Below are positions 19,017 to 26,554 of a stretch of DNA of 39,181 bases, in pieces. The stretch lies in assembly GCA_004295105.1 (NCBI GenBank), contig SHNC01000029.1, positions 1 to 39,181 of the forward strand. The letters are read 5' to 3'. Origin of the DNA: Betaproteobacteria bacterium (lineage in GTDB: Bacteria; Pseudomonadota; Gammaproteobacteria; Burkholderiales; Rhodocyclaceae). The notes below the pieces were generated by a model that worked only from the letters and a program-made list of their open reading frames with translations, did no database searches and was not told where the DNA came from. The position numbers were made by a program, and so were the translations under genes. Within the stretch, counting starts at the first letter, position 1, and every line of letters begins with the position of its first letter.

Positions 19017-20498
19017 ATGAGTAACCATAGTGGTGATGCTGCTGACTTGGAAGAGATGCTGCAACCGATCCCGGAGAATCGGCGAACCAAGTCCGTTTGG
19101 GGACAGTTCTGGATCTGGTCGGGAGCAAACGTTGCGCCCATCAACTGGATTCTGGGCGCGCTCGGGATAAACCTAGGACTCTCGCTCGCGGACACAATTA
19201 CGGTCCTGGTGGTTGGAAATCTTTTTGGAATGCTTGGTTTTGGCGCCTTTGTGCTGCTTGGGCAACGAACCGGCGTCACCGGGATGGTGCTTTCCCGTGC
19301 CGCATTCGGCCGGTATGGGGCGTACCTGCCGGCCGCTATCCAGGCATCACTGGCGGTCGGCTGGTCAGCCGTGAATACTTGGATCATTCTCGATCTCGTG
19401 ATGGCACTATTCGGTCAGATTGGCTGGGTGGATCCTGCCGCGGAAAACTTCTGGTGGCGCCTGTCAACTGCAGCGACCATCATGACCGCCCAGGTCGTCA
19501 TCTGCTACATCGGGTATCGGGCAATTTCGGCGTTCGAGAAATGGACCGTGCCGCCCACTGTGCTCGTGCTGGTGGCGATGAGCCTTGTTGCCTGGACGCA
19601 GTTCGATATCAACTGGGCCTACGCGGGACCCGAAGGCAAGGTGCTGACCGGCATGCCTCGATTCGCTGCGATGAGTGCAGTGATGACCGCGATTGGTATT
19701 GGCTGGGGTATTGGCTGGTTTACGTATGCACCGGACTATTCGCGCTTCGTTTCGACCTCCGTGTGCAAGACGCGTCTTTACCTTGCAAGTACGCTCGGTC
19801 AGTTCATCCCCGTCGTGTGGTTGGGCGTGCTCGGTGCGACCTTGGCAACGAAGAATGGACTCGCTGACCCCGGCGCACTGATCGTCTCCAATTTCGGGGT
19901 TCTTGCGATCCCGGTGCTGGCGCTGGTCATTCATGGCCCAATTGCGACCAACATCATCAACCTCTACACATTTGGTGTTGCGGCTCAGGCTATGGACATC
20001 AAGATCTCCAGGCACAAGCTGTCTATCATGGTGGGCGTCTTCGCAATGCTGGCGGTCATGTTCTTCATGAAGCAGGACAACTTTGCACACGCGCTTGACG
20101 CTTGGTTGATCTCCATCGTGGCGTGGGTTGCTGCCTGGGGTGGCATCATGGCGGTGCACTTCTTCGTCTTTGAGCGCAACACGAAGAATTTCGACTTCCT
20201 CTTCGAGGGAGCGGAATCCAGGCACATGCTCAAAGTCAATCCGGCGGCAATGCTGGCATTCTTTGGTGGGCTGGGATGTACCTACCTTTTCATGTACGGG
20301 ATCATTCCGTTGTTCCAAGGCCCCATCGCCGTGGCAATGGGCGGGGTTGATCTCTCCTGGCTCGGCGGTTTCGTGAGCTCCGCCTTGCTTTACTACGTGA
20401 TGGGCCGACGGTATGCACTCCGTTATTCACCCGTCGCAAGATCGCAGGCGCCGAGGGTACCGATGGCAAAGGTACAAATGGTGAGGGGGCGTGCCTGA
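19017..20498 (+). CDS. NCS1-family permease (cytosine permease CodB-like); candidate creatinine importer
   Basis: The 493-residue product is an inner-membrane protein with about 12 hydrophobic segments. It has NCS1 hallmarks: an N-terminal WGQFWIWSGANVAPINWILG, then GQRTGVTGMVLSRAAFGRYG, and FTYAPDYSRF in the middle. NCS1 proteins import cytosine, hydantoins, allantoin and other small cyclic amides or ureides with Na+ or H+. Creatinine is such a ring, and the gene lies directly behind crnA, so creatinine is the likely substrate; that is inference from family and position. No cytosine deaminase gene is adjacent. ATG 19017 follows GGAGA; TTG 19002 is less likely. Confidence 0.85.
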   Translation: MSNHSGDAADLEEMLQPIPENRRTKSVWGQFWIWSGANVAPINWILGALGINLGLSLADTITVLVVGNLFGMLGFGAFVLLGQRTGVTGMVLSRAAFGRYGAYLPAAIQASLAVGWSAVNTWIILDLVMALFGQIGWVDPAAENFWWRLSTAATIMTAQVVICYIGYRAISAFEKWTVPPTVLVLVAMSLVAWTQFDINWAYAGPEGKVLTGMPRFAAMSAVMTAIGIGWGIGWFTYAPDYSRFVSTSVCKTRLYLASTLGQFIPVVWLGVLGATLATKNGLADPGALIVSNFGVLAIPVLALVIHGPIATNIINLYTFGVAAQAMDIKISRHKLSIMVGVFAMLAVMFFMKQDNFAHALDAWLISIVAWVAAWGGIMAVHFFVFERNTKNFDFLFEGAESRHMLKVNPAAMLAFFGGLGCTYLFMYGIIPLFQGPIAVAMGGVDLSWLGGFVSSALLYYVMGRRYALRYSPVARSQAPRVPMAKVQMVRGRA

Positions 20499-20531
20499 AT
20501 TGAGAGACCCTCATCATTCTTCCGGCAACGT

Positions 20532-20663
20532 TACGACGAGGTTCCCTAGGTGGAAGACATGAAGGGGATCTCGGTAAAAGGTGCGACCGCGTTGCATTGC
20601 CAGACGCTGCTGAAGGTTTGTACCGATAATTTCAGCCGCGGACGAGCGAACGTGTTCGACTGA
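20532..20663 (+). pseudogene. Decayed 3' end of a second creatininase gene
   Basis: The bases 20571-20663 align without a gap to the last 93 bases of crnA (18601-18693), 68 of 93 identical by hand count, with the same stop codon position; the match fades about 25 bases beyond the stops. In the crnA frame this reads SVKGATALHCQTLLKVCTDN, and 16 of the last 30 residues equal those of CrnA. A TAG stops the frame at 20547-20549 and nothing earlier resembles creatininase, apart from a YDxxP trace. It starts 33 bases behind the permease stop. The divergence suggests an old duplication or a remnant of a paralog, not a recent repeat. Confidence 0.8.
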
Positions 20664-20703
20664 ATGCCGGCGGCTCCGCGCCGCACTGTCCTCCGAATCC
20701 GAG

Positions 20704-20741
20704 TCGGCCCCGCCCGTGACGAAAGTCACATGCGGGGCCGA
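20704..20741 (+). terminator. Strong two-part hairpin with GAAA loop
   Basis: A perfect 10-bp outer stem (20704-20713 with 20732-20741) encloses a 2x2 internal loop (CC/AT) and a 5-bp inner stem GTGAC/GTCAC capped by GAAA, a GNRA tetraloop. It follows the permease and the creatininase remnant and precedes the porin gene. Only TTGCCGTTT follows, so it would be an imperfect intrinsic terminator; another structured RNA role cannot be excluded. Confidence 0.55.
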
Positions 20742-21058
20742 TTGCCGTTTACCCGCATGCAGTTTTCCATGCCGTTCGGAATGTCGCCGACGCGACAACG
20801 AGTGTCGGGATCAGGAAATGCATCAGACCGTCCGATTTCCATACTGCTTGCGTCGAATTCGAGATCAAGAATGAAAAATCAGACGAATTCGAGAGTGACG
20901 CCGACCGGCGTCGTGTGAGTCGAGTTCGATGAGGAGGACGTTGCGCATACTCAGCCACGTATTCGAGCGCAAGGAATACTCCGGGAGGCAAAGAAGAAAT
21001 TGCCCGAGCACATCGCTACCGGAAAACAAAACAATGAATTCAGACCAAAGGAAAGCGA
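20742..21058. promoter_or_regulatory. Leader/promoter region of the Tsx-like channel gene with iterated near-palindromes
   Basis: Three versions of a 10-bp near-palindrome occur in a relatively AT-rich stretch: TCGAATTCGA (20853-20862), ACGAATTCGA (20883-20892) and TCGAGTTCGA (20920-20929). The first two are part of an 11-base direct repeat CGAATTCGAGA at a 30-base distance. They lie about 130-205 bases before ATG 21059, which suits an operator array. No clear -35/-10 pair or gene was recognised. Confidence 0.35.
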
Positions 21059-21895
21059 ATGAAGAGCAAGAGCATTAAACGCAAGGCGAGTGCCGGTGTG
21101 TTGGCCAGTTGCTGTGTCGCACTCGGAGTTGCAGGCGCCAGCAGCGCCTTCGCAACGGAGAGCTGGCAGAACACCAATGTGACCGTTGGTTACACGACCC
21201 AGTCGAAGGCGGATCCCGTATTTGGTACCGGCACGGCCGACGAGAAAATGACCACCGTGCGTCTGGAGCATTTTGGGGTTCACGAGTACGGCGACAACTA
21301 TTTTTTCTTTGATACCTACCATGGCAATAAGGTGGGTGGCGTATTTGACGGGGTTGGCGCAGGTTCGTTCGGTGATACCGCGAGCGACCAGTACTATGGG
21401 GTGTGGAATCCGCGACTGAGCCTGTCGAAAATGAGCGGAGCGAACCTGTCGCTCGGCTTCATCCAGGATGTATATCTGGCGGCGCGCCTGGAGCGTGGTT
21501 CGTATGCGAATTTCCGTGCCAATAATTTCGGCGTCGCCTTCGATCTGAAGGTTCCCGGTTTCAGCTTCTTCGAAACTGATTTCTATGCCCGTGGCGCCCG
21601 CTTTACAGGCGATGACGGAAGCACCACACGCACGCTGTTCTGGCGCACCTTTGCCATGCTGCCGTTCGAAGTGGCGGGCTTCAAGTTCGTTTGGTCGCCG
21701 TTGCTCCTGGTGAACTTCAACAACAAGGAGCGGGAAACCACCGTCTTCGTCCAGCCCGACCTCTGGCTGAAGCTCAACTCGCATTTCGACGTCGGCTATA
21801 GGCATGAGTACGCCACCTACAGCAAGCCGGATAGCGAGGGCGGGGGCAGGTATTCGCGCACCACGCCGACGCTGATGGTGCGCTGGAACTTCTGA
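21059..21895 (+). CDS. Outer-membrane channel, Tsx-like
   Basis: The 278-residue product has a signal peptide (about 1-33, MKSKSIKRKASAGVLASCCV followed by a hydrophobic core and AFATES). A beta-barrel-like sequence follows, with alternating aromatic residues and a C-terminal phenylalanine (LMVRWNF). Segments such as EHFGVHEYGDNYFFFDTYHG resemble the nucleoside-specific channel Tsx and its relatives. ATG 21059 has AAAGGAAAG upstream. Its place between the NCS1 permease and the ABC transporter suggests that it lets creatinine, creatine or a related small nitrogen compound through the outer membrane; substrate is inference. Confidence 0.78.
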   Translation: MKSKSIKRKASAGVLASCCVALGVAGASSAFATESWQNTNVTVGYTTQSKADPVFGTGTADEKMTTVRLEHFGVHEYGDNYFFFDTYHGNKVGGVFDGVGAGSFGDTASDQYYGVWNPRLSLSKMSGANLSLGFIQDVYLAARLERGSYANFRANNFGVAFDLKVPGFSFFETDFYARGARFTGDDGSTTRTLFWRTFAMLPFEVAGFKFVWSPLLLVNFNNKERETTVFVQPDLWLKLNSHFDVGYRHEYATYSKPDSEGGGRYSRTTPTLMVRWNF

Positions 21896-22036
21896 TTCGT
21901 TGCCCATTCGCAGCCGGTTTCATGGCCACCCGGCAAGGTTGGCAGACCGGTTGCGAGGTCCGATGTGTTTCTTCGGCCGAGAGAACTGCAGCAGCAGTCG
22001 TGGCCAGTTGGTCGACCAGTACCAAAGGAGTTGGAG

Positions 22037-23194
22037 ATGAAAGACGAAGAAAAGAACCTGCAGTCGCCCTTCCGCCGTCGATTCCTGCAGGGGGGTGGCG
22101 CACTGGCGGTGGGAAGCGCCTTGCCGCTGTCGATCATGAGTTCGACCAGTCTGGCGCAGCCCGCGGCAGGTCAGCCGCGAACGCTGACAATGCTGGCTTG
22201 GTATGGTCACGCCGAACCGGACATCGTTGCCGAGTTCGAGGCCAAGTACAACTGCAAGGTGAAGCCCAAGTACTACACCGGCGGCGACAACATGCTCGCA
22301 CTCGTCTCGCAGTCACCCGCGGGCACATACGACCTCATCCTCTCCGACGCCGAGTATGTGCCGCAATTGCGCAAGGCGGGCTATCTCGAGCGGCTCGAGC
22401 CGAAGAACTATGCCTTCGACGATTATTTCCCCGAATTCCAGCGTTTTCCGGGGCACTGGGACGGCAACGATCTGTATGCGGTCATGGTGCGGTTCGGTTT
22501 TCTCGGCGTTGCCTACAACACCGATGCAGTTCCAGAAAGCAAGGCGCGTTCGTATAAGGTTTATTGGGATGCGGCGTACAAGGGCAAGGTAGGGCACTTC
22601 GACTGGTACCTGCCGAACATGGGGCAGCTCAGTCTCTATGCGGGCAACAAGACGCCGTACAAGCTCGATCGGGATCAATTCGTCAAGCTGAAGAGTGTGA
22701 TGAAGACGCTGCGCCCACAGGTTGCCGGGTTCTTCGATTACGGCGGGACCTTCAGCGGGCTGAAGAACGGTCAATTGCAGCTCGTGTGCGGCATCGGCGA
22801 CTGGATTACCGGCACGCTGGCCCGCTCCGGCGCCAAGGTAAGCTCGGTCGTGCCCGATGAGGGCGGTCTGCAGTGGACGGAATCCCTCTCCATCGGCAAG
22901 GGCACGCGCAATCGTGATCTGGCCAACGCATTCATTCAGTACATCACCTCGGCGCAGGGGCAGGTGAAGTCCGCCAAGATGGCAGCCTATCCGGCCCTGA
23001 TTCCCAACCGCAAGGGTTGGGAACTCCTTGCCCAGAGCGACGCTGCCGAGGCGAGACGCCAGGGAATGGTGCTTCAGGGCCATAACGTCATGGACGACAT
23101 TCGCTCCGGGAAGATCACGTTCCGGCAACTGCCTGTTCAGCAGAGCATCGAGGACTGGAATGACTTCTGGTCCGAGTACAAGGAAAGCGCCTGA
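22037..23194 (+). CDS. ABC transporter periplasmic binding protein, spermidine/putrescine (PotD/PotF) type
   Basis: The 385-residue product begins MKDEEKNLQSPFRRRFLQGG. The twin arginines with FLQ and the following hydrophobic stretch ending near SLAQPA indicate Tat export. Typical class features are LTMLAWYGHAEPDIVAEFEA, the YDLILSDAEYVPQL segment and the late IEDWNDFWSEY. PotD-type proteins bind polyamines, but relatives bind other charged amino or guanidino compounds. AAAGGAG lies upstream of ATG 22037. It heads a four-gene operon (binding protein, two permeases, ATPase). Position in the island makes creatine, sarcosine or a related methylated compound plausible; this is not shown by the sequence. 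Confidence 0.88.
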   Translation: MKDEEKNLQSPFRRRFLQGGGALAVGSALPLSIMSSTSLAQPAAGQPRTLTMLAWYGHAEPDIVAEFEAKYNCKVKPKYYTGGDNMLALVSQSPAGTYDLILSDAEYVPQLRKAGYLERLEPKNYAFDDYFPEFQRFPGHWDGNDLYAVMVRFGFLGVAYNTDAVPESKARSYKVYWDAAYKGKVGHFDWYLPNMGQLSLYAGNKTPYKLDRDQFVKLKSVMKTLRPQVAGFFDYGGTFSGLKNGQLQLVCGIGDWITGTLARSGAKVSSVVPDEGGLQWTESLSIGKGTRNRDLANAFIQYITSAQGQVKSAKMAAYPALIPNRKGWELLAQSDAAEARRQGMVLQGHNVMDDIRSGKITFRQLPVQQSIEDWNDFWSEYKESA

Positions 23195-23252
23195 TCTTGT
23201 TCCCTCCGGGCCGACTTCTAGTCGGTCCGGCATCGCTCCCGGAGTTCTCACC

Positions 23253-24095
23253 ATGTCGTCGAACACGCTTCGCCGCCGGTGGCCGCTGCTGCTTCCGCCA
23301 TTGTTGTGGCAGCTTGCATTCTTCCTGCTGCCGCTGCTCTTCCTTTTCGTCATATCGTTCTGGAGCATTTCCAATTTTCGGTTGCAGCCGGACCTGACGC
23401 TCAAGAACTGGGACTTCATGCTGAACCGAAGCGCCTTCTGGTCGGCATACGGACACACCTGGGCCATGGCCCTCGGCGCGGCGATCGTCACCACCTGCTG
23501 TTCTTTTCCTGCTGCGTGCAGCTTGGCGTTCACCGTACCCGAGCGGACGCGCAAGCTCGCGCTGATGTTCCTGGTGGTGCCCTTTTTCACCAGCTACCTC
23601 GTCCGCGTGTACTCCTGGCAGGCCTTCCTGTCCGACAACGGCATCGTCAATGTGCTTTTTGGCCTGCTGGGCCTCGATCCCTTGCCGATGCTCAATACGA
23701 ACTTCGGGTCGCTCGTCGGCTATGTAACGCTCTCGCTGCCATTGGTCACGCTTGTTCAGACCATGGGGCTGGCGCAGATCGATCGCAGCCTCATCGAGGC
23801 CGCACACAATCTGCGCGCGGGGCCGGTCCGTACGCTGTTCAGCGTGATCATTCCACTGGGTAAGCCTTCGCTGGTGGTTGGCGCGCTATTCGCCTTCATT
23901 CTCGCGTTCGGCGATTTCGTCGCGCCAACTTATCTGGGTGGAGGCGCACCGCCCACCCTCAGCAATCTGATCATCGATACCACCAAATCCGGCCAGCAAT
24001 GGCCACGCGCGGCGGTCGTGGCGATCGTGATGATCCTGACGCTGGTCGCGACTTCGCTGGTCGCGGTGCGCCTGGCCTATGGGAGACGCAAGTGA
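23253..24095 (+). CDS. ABC transporter permease, PotB/PotH type
   Basis: The 280-residue product starts at ATG 23253 (MSSNTLRRRWPLLLPPLLWQ) after GGAG. It has about six membrane helices. The EAA loop that contacts the ATPase reads IEAAHNLRAGPVRTLFSVII followed by P-L-G-K-P, and the segment FGDFVAPTYLGGG is typical of PotB/PotH. It lies 58 bases behind the binding protein gene and overlaps the next permease gene by one base (TGATG). Confidence 0.92.
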   Translation: MSSNTLRRRWPLLLPPLLWQLAFFLLPLLFLFVISFWSISNFRLQPDLTLKNWDFMLNRSAFWSAYGHTWAMALGAAIVTTCCSFPAACSLAFTVPERTRKLALMFLVVPFFTSYLVRVYSWQAFLSDNGIVNVLFGLLGLDPLPMLNTNFGSLVGYVTLSLPLVTLVQTMGLAQIDRSLIEAAHNLRAGPVRTLFSVIIPLGKPSLVVGALFAFILAFGDFVAPTYLGGGAPPTLSNLIIDTTKSGQQWPRAAVVAIVMILTLVATSLVAVRLAYGRRK

Positions 24096-24904
24096 TGGTG
24101 CGACTTGCTCGATGGTTCGGCTGGGGCTACACGGCCTACACCTTCCTGTTCATTCTGGCGCCGATCGCTGCCAGCCTTGTCTTTTCCTTCAACGCCGACC
24201 GCTTTCCTGCGCTGCCGCTGACGGGCTTCAGCACCGATTGGTACGTTGCCACGTTCAGCGATCCTCTAATCATCGAGGCGTTCCAGCGCAGCCTGATGGT
24301 GGCGGTTCCAGTGGCGCTGTTGTCGACGGTGCTCGGTTTCTGCGCCGCCTACTGCGACTACCGCTTCGTGTTTCGCGGAAAATCGCTCTTCAGCCTGCTG
24401 ATGCTGCTGCCCCCCACAATCCCGGCCGTGATCATGGGTCTGGGCATGCTGTCGTACCTGTCGCGGATCAACCTTGCCGGGGAGATTGGAGCGGTGCTGA
24501 TCAGTCACGTCGTGATCGCCTTGCCGTTCGCGATGGCGATGATCCGTTTGCGCCTGGCGCAGATGGACGACGCGCTCGAAGAGGCGTCGTGGAACCTGCA
24601 TGCTTCGCCCGCGCAGACGCTGTGGCATGTGGTGATCCCGTTCTGCAAGCAAAGCCTGATCGCCGCCTTCTTGATCACGGCCGCAGTGTCGTTCGACGAG
24701 TTCGCCGTTGCCTGGTTCGTGTCCGGCCTTAACGAAACCGTACCGGTGCGCGTGCTGGTGTTCCTGCAAGGGCAGGTCAGCCCCGTCATCAACGCAATCG
24801 GCACCGTCGTGTTCAGTTCGTCGATCCTGCTGGTTGCCTTGGGCATGGCGGTATCCGGCGTCGGAAAGGCAAAGCAGGCGGGGGCCGACGGCAGTCCGGC
24901 CTAG
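24095..24904 (+). CDS. ABC transporter permease, PotC/PotI type
   Basis: The 269-residue product starts at ATG 24095, sharing a base with the stop of the previous gene. The EAA motif is LEEASWNLHASPAQTLWHVV, followed by I-P-F-C-K-Q, and SFDEFAVAWFVSG is the PotC-like signature near the C-terminus. About six membrane helices are visible. Overlap with the preceding gene indicates translational coupling and a heterodimeric membrane part. Confidence 0.92.
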   Translation: MVRLARWFGWGYTAYTFLFILAPIAASLVFSFNADRFPALPLTGFSTDWYVATFSDPLIIEAFQRSLMVAVPVALLSTVLGFCAAYCDYRFVFRGKSLFSLLMLLPPTIPAVIMGLGMLSYLSRINLAGEIGAVLISHVVIALPFAMAMIRLRLAQMDDALEEASWNLHASPAQTLWHVVIPFCKQSLIAAFLITAAVSFDEFAVAWFVSGLNETVPVRVLVFLQGQVSPVINAIGTVVFSSSILLVALGMAVSGVGKAKQAGADGSPA

Positions 24905-24955
24905 TCCACGGGCGCCTTCGCCTTCAGTAATTGATTCATTCTTGTGAGATTCATC

Positions 24956-26044
24956 ATGACTGAAGCACTGGTAGAGATCGACGGCGTATCGAAGCGGTTC
25001 GGCGACTATACGGCAGTGACCGAGACATCGTTCGGTATCCGCGAGGGTGAATTCCTCGCCATCATGGGGTCGAGCGGCTGTGGCAAGACGACGATGCTGC
25101 GCATGCTGGCAGGGCTCGAGGAGCCCTCGACGGGTGAGATCCGTCTCGAGGGCCGGTCTCAGAAGGGGCTGCCGCCGTGGCGCAGGGAGCTACCGCTGGT
25201 GTGGCAGAGCCTGGCCTTGTTCCCGTTTCTGAGCGTGCTCGATAACGTGGGCTTCGGGTTGAAGATGCGGGGCGTCTCCAAGCCGGAGCGCGATCGCCGC
25301 TCGCTGGCCTGGCTCTCCAAGCTTGAACTCGGCGAGTTCGCGAGTCGCAATGTGATGCAGCTCTCGGGCGGCCAGCGGCAGCGCGTCGCCCTCGCGCGTG
25401 CGCTGGTGACCGAACCCAAGGTGCTGCTTCTGGACGAGCCGCTGAGCGCGCTTGATGCGCACCTGAGCGTGCGCATGCAGGCCTTGCTGCGTTCGCTGCA
25501 GCGTGAGCTCGGCATTACCTTCGTGTACGTCACGCATAGCCAGACAGAGGCGTTCTCCATGGCGGACCGCGTGGTGATCATGAGCCGCGGCAAAGTCGAG
25601 CAGATTGCCTCGCCCCAGACCGTTTACCGGCATCCGGCCAATCGCTTTGTCGCCGAGTTCATCGGCAACGTGACCATCCTGCGTGGAAGCGTGGCCGAAG
25701 CGGGCGATCAGTCGATCCGCGTGAATACCGCCACCGGATCCATGACTGTGTCTCGCGGTGACTGCACCCCATCGCACGGTGCGCCGGCGGACTTCTACAT
25801 CAACGCCGATCAGATCTCCATCGGCGGCGCACCACAGCACGAAAACCATGTAACGGCGCGATTCCTGAGCCACAAATTCGTCGGCAACATGGTCACGCTG
25901 TTCCTGGAGGTTCCTGGCATCGAGGACGACTTGAAGGTCATCCTGCCCGAGCGGACGTACGACTGCCTGGGCTTGCAGCCCGGAGACTCGGTGGTGGCCT
26001 CTTGGCCGGCGGCGGCGGCGCACTGCTTCGGCGGGACCAGTTGA
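24956..26044 (+). CDS. ABC transporter ATP-binding protein, PotA type
   Basis: The 362-residue product has Walker A GSSGCGKTT, Q-loop VWQSLALFPFLSVLDNVGFG, signature LSGGQRQRVALARAL, Walker B VLLLDEPLSALD and H-loop VTHSQ. A C-terminal TOBE-like domain (from about residue 280) occurs in PotA/MalK-type ATPases. ATG 24956 is used; GTG 24944 is in frame and possible. It completes the four-gene importer, 51 bases behind the second permease gene. Confidence 0.93.
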   Translation: MTEALVEIDGVSKRFGDYTAVTETSFGIREGEFLAIMGSSGCGKTTMLRMLAGLEEPSTGEIRLEGRSQKGLPPWRRELPLVWQSLALFPFLSVLDNVGFGLKMRGVSKPERDRRSLAWLSKLELGEFASRNVMQLSGGQRQRVALARALVTEPKVLLLDEPLSALDAHLSVRMQALLRSLQRELGITFVYVTHSQTEAFSMADRVVIMSRGKVEQIASPQTVYRHPANRFVAEFIGNVTILRGSVAEAGDQSIRVNTATGSMTVSRGDCTPSHGAPADFYINADQISIGGAPQHENHVTARFLSHKFVGNMVTLFLEVPGIEDDLKVILPERTYDCLGLQPGDSVVASWPAAAAHCFGGTS

Positions 26045-26065
26045 AGCGCTCGGTCGCGCGTCATC

Positions 26066-26094
26066 AGCGCTGCCCTCGGTGCGAGGGAGGCGCT
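26066..26094 (+). terminator. Hairpin after the ABC transporter operon
   Basis: The stem is AGCGC/GCGCT plus CCCTCG/CGAGGG with a 2x2 internal loop and a GTG loop. It lies 21 bases behind the ATPase stop. No U-run follows, so termination is likely but not certain. Confidence 0.4.
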
Positions 26095-26146
26095 ATCATG
26101 TTTCGGCTCCGGGCGGTCCGGGTGAATTGTGAGGTAGTCTGGCGGG

Positions 26147-26440
26147 ATGCCACGTGATGCGAAAGTGCTGGTCGTCGACGACGACCCCGTGACCCGCACC
26201 TGCCTGGCGGAGTACTTCGCCGCGGAAAACTACGACGTGATGGTGGCCGAGACGGCCGAGGAGGCCGGCCGTATCGCCTCGACCCGGGATGTCGACCTCG
26301 TGCTGCTCGACATCCGGCTGCCTGGAAAGGATGGGCTGACGCTGACGCGCGAGCTGCGCGTGCTGTCGGTCGGAAACCGTCGGGCGGCTGCGGCGGAGGT
26401 ACTCGCCGCGAGCTTCCGGAAGGCTAGCAATAACTTGTAA
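26147..26440 (+). pseudogene. Truncated response-regulator receiver domain
   Basis: The 97-residue frame starts as a normal receiver: VLVVDDDPVTRTCLAEYFAA with the acidic pair at 11-13, and LVLLDIRLPGKDG with phospho-acceptor Asp55. It breaks off after LTLTRELR, so beta4 to alpha5, including the conserved Thr/Ser and Lys, are missing. The tail (VGNRRAAAAEVLAASFRKAS) does not continue a receiver; it faintly recalls a Fis-type helix-turn-helix, which would mean a large internal deletion, but that is weak. No kinase is adjacent. It is most likely a remnant; expression as a stub is possible. Confidence 0.7.
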
Positions 26441-26471
26441 ACGCGATTTCCGCGGCTTGTGCAAAGTTGTG
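26434..26471 (+). repeat. 38-bp direct repeat, copy 1
   Basis: This copy matches 27695-27732 at 33 of 38 positions; the last 20 bases (GCGGCTTGTGCAAAGTTGTG) are identical. It lies just behind the receiver remnant, at the 3' side of the GlxA regulator. It contains TTGTA and TTGTG 22 bases apart, a spacing typical of AraC-type half-sites; further TTGTG and TTGTC words follow at 26467 and 26477. Confidence 0.8.
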
Positions 26472-26554
26472 AAGGGTTGTCGCCGCAGGTCTTACATCCC
26501 AGCGCGCGGCCCTGTCAGGGGCTGGCGCGCACGCGGCCGGGCTGCGTGAGCCGG

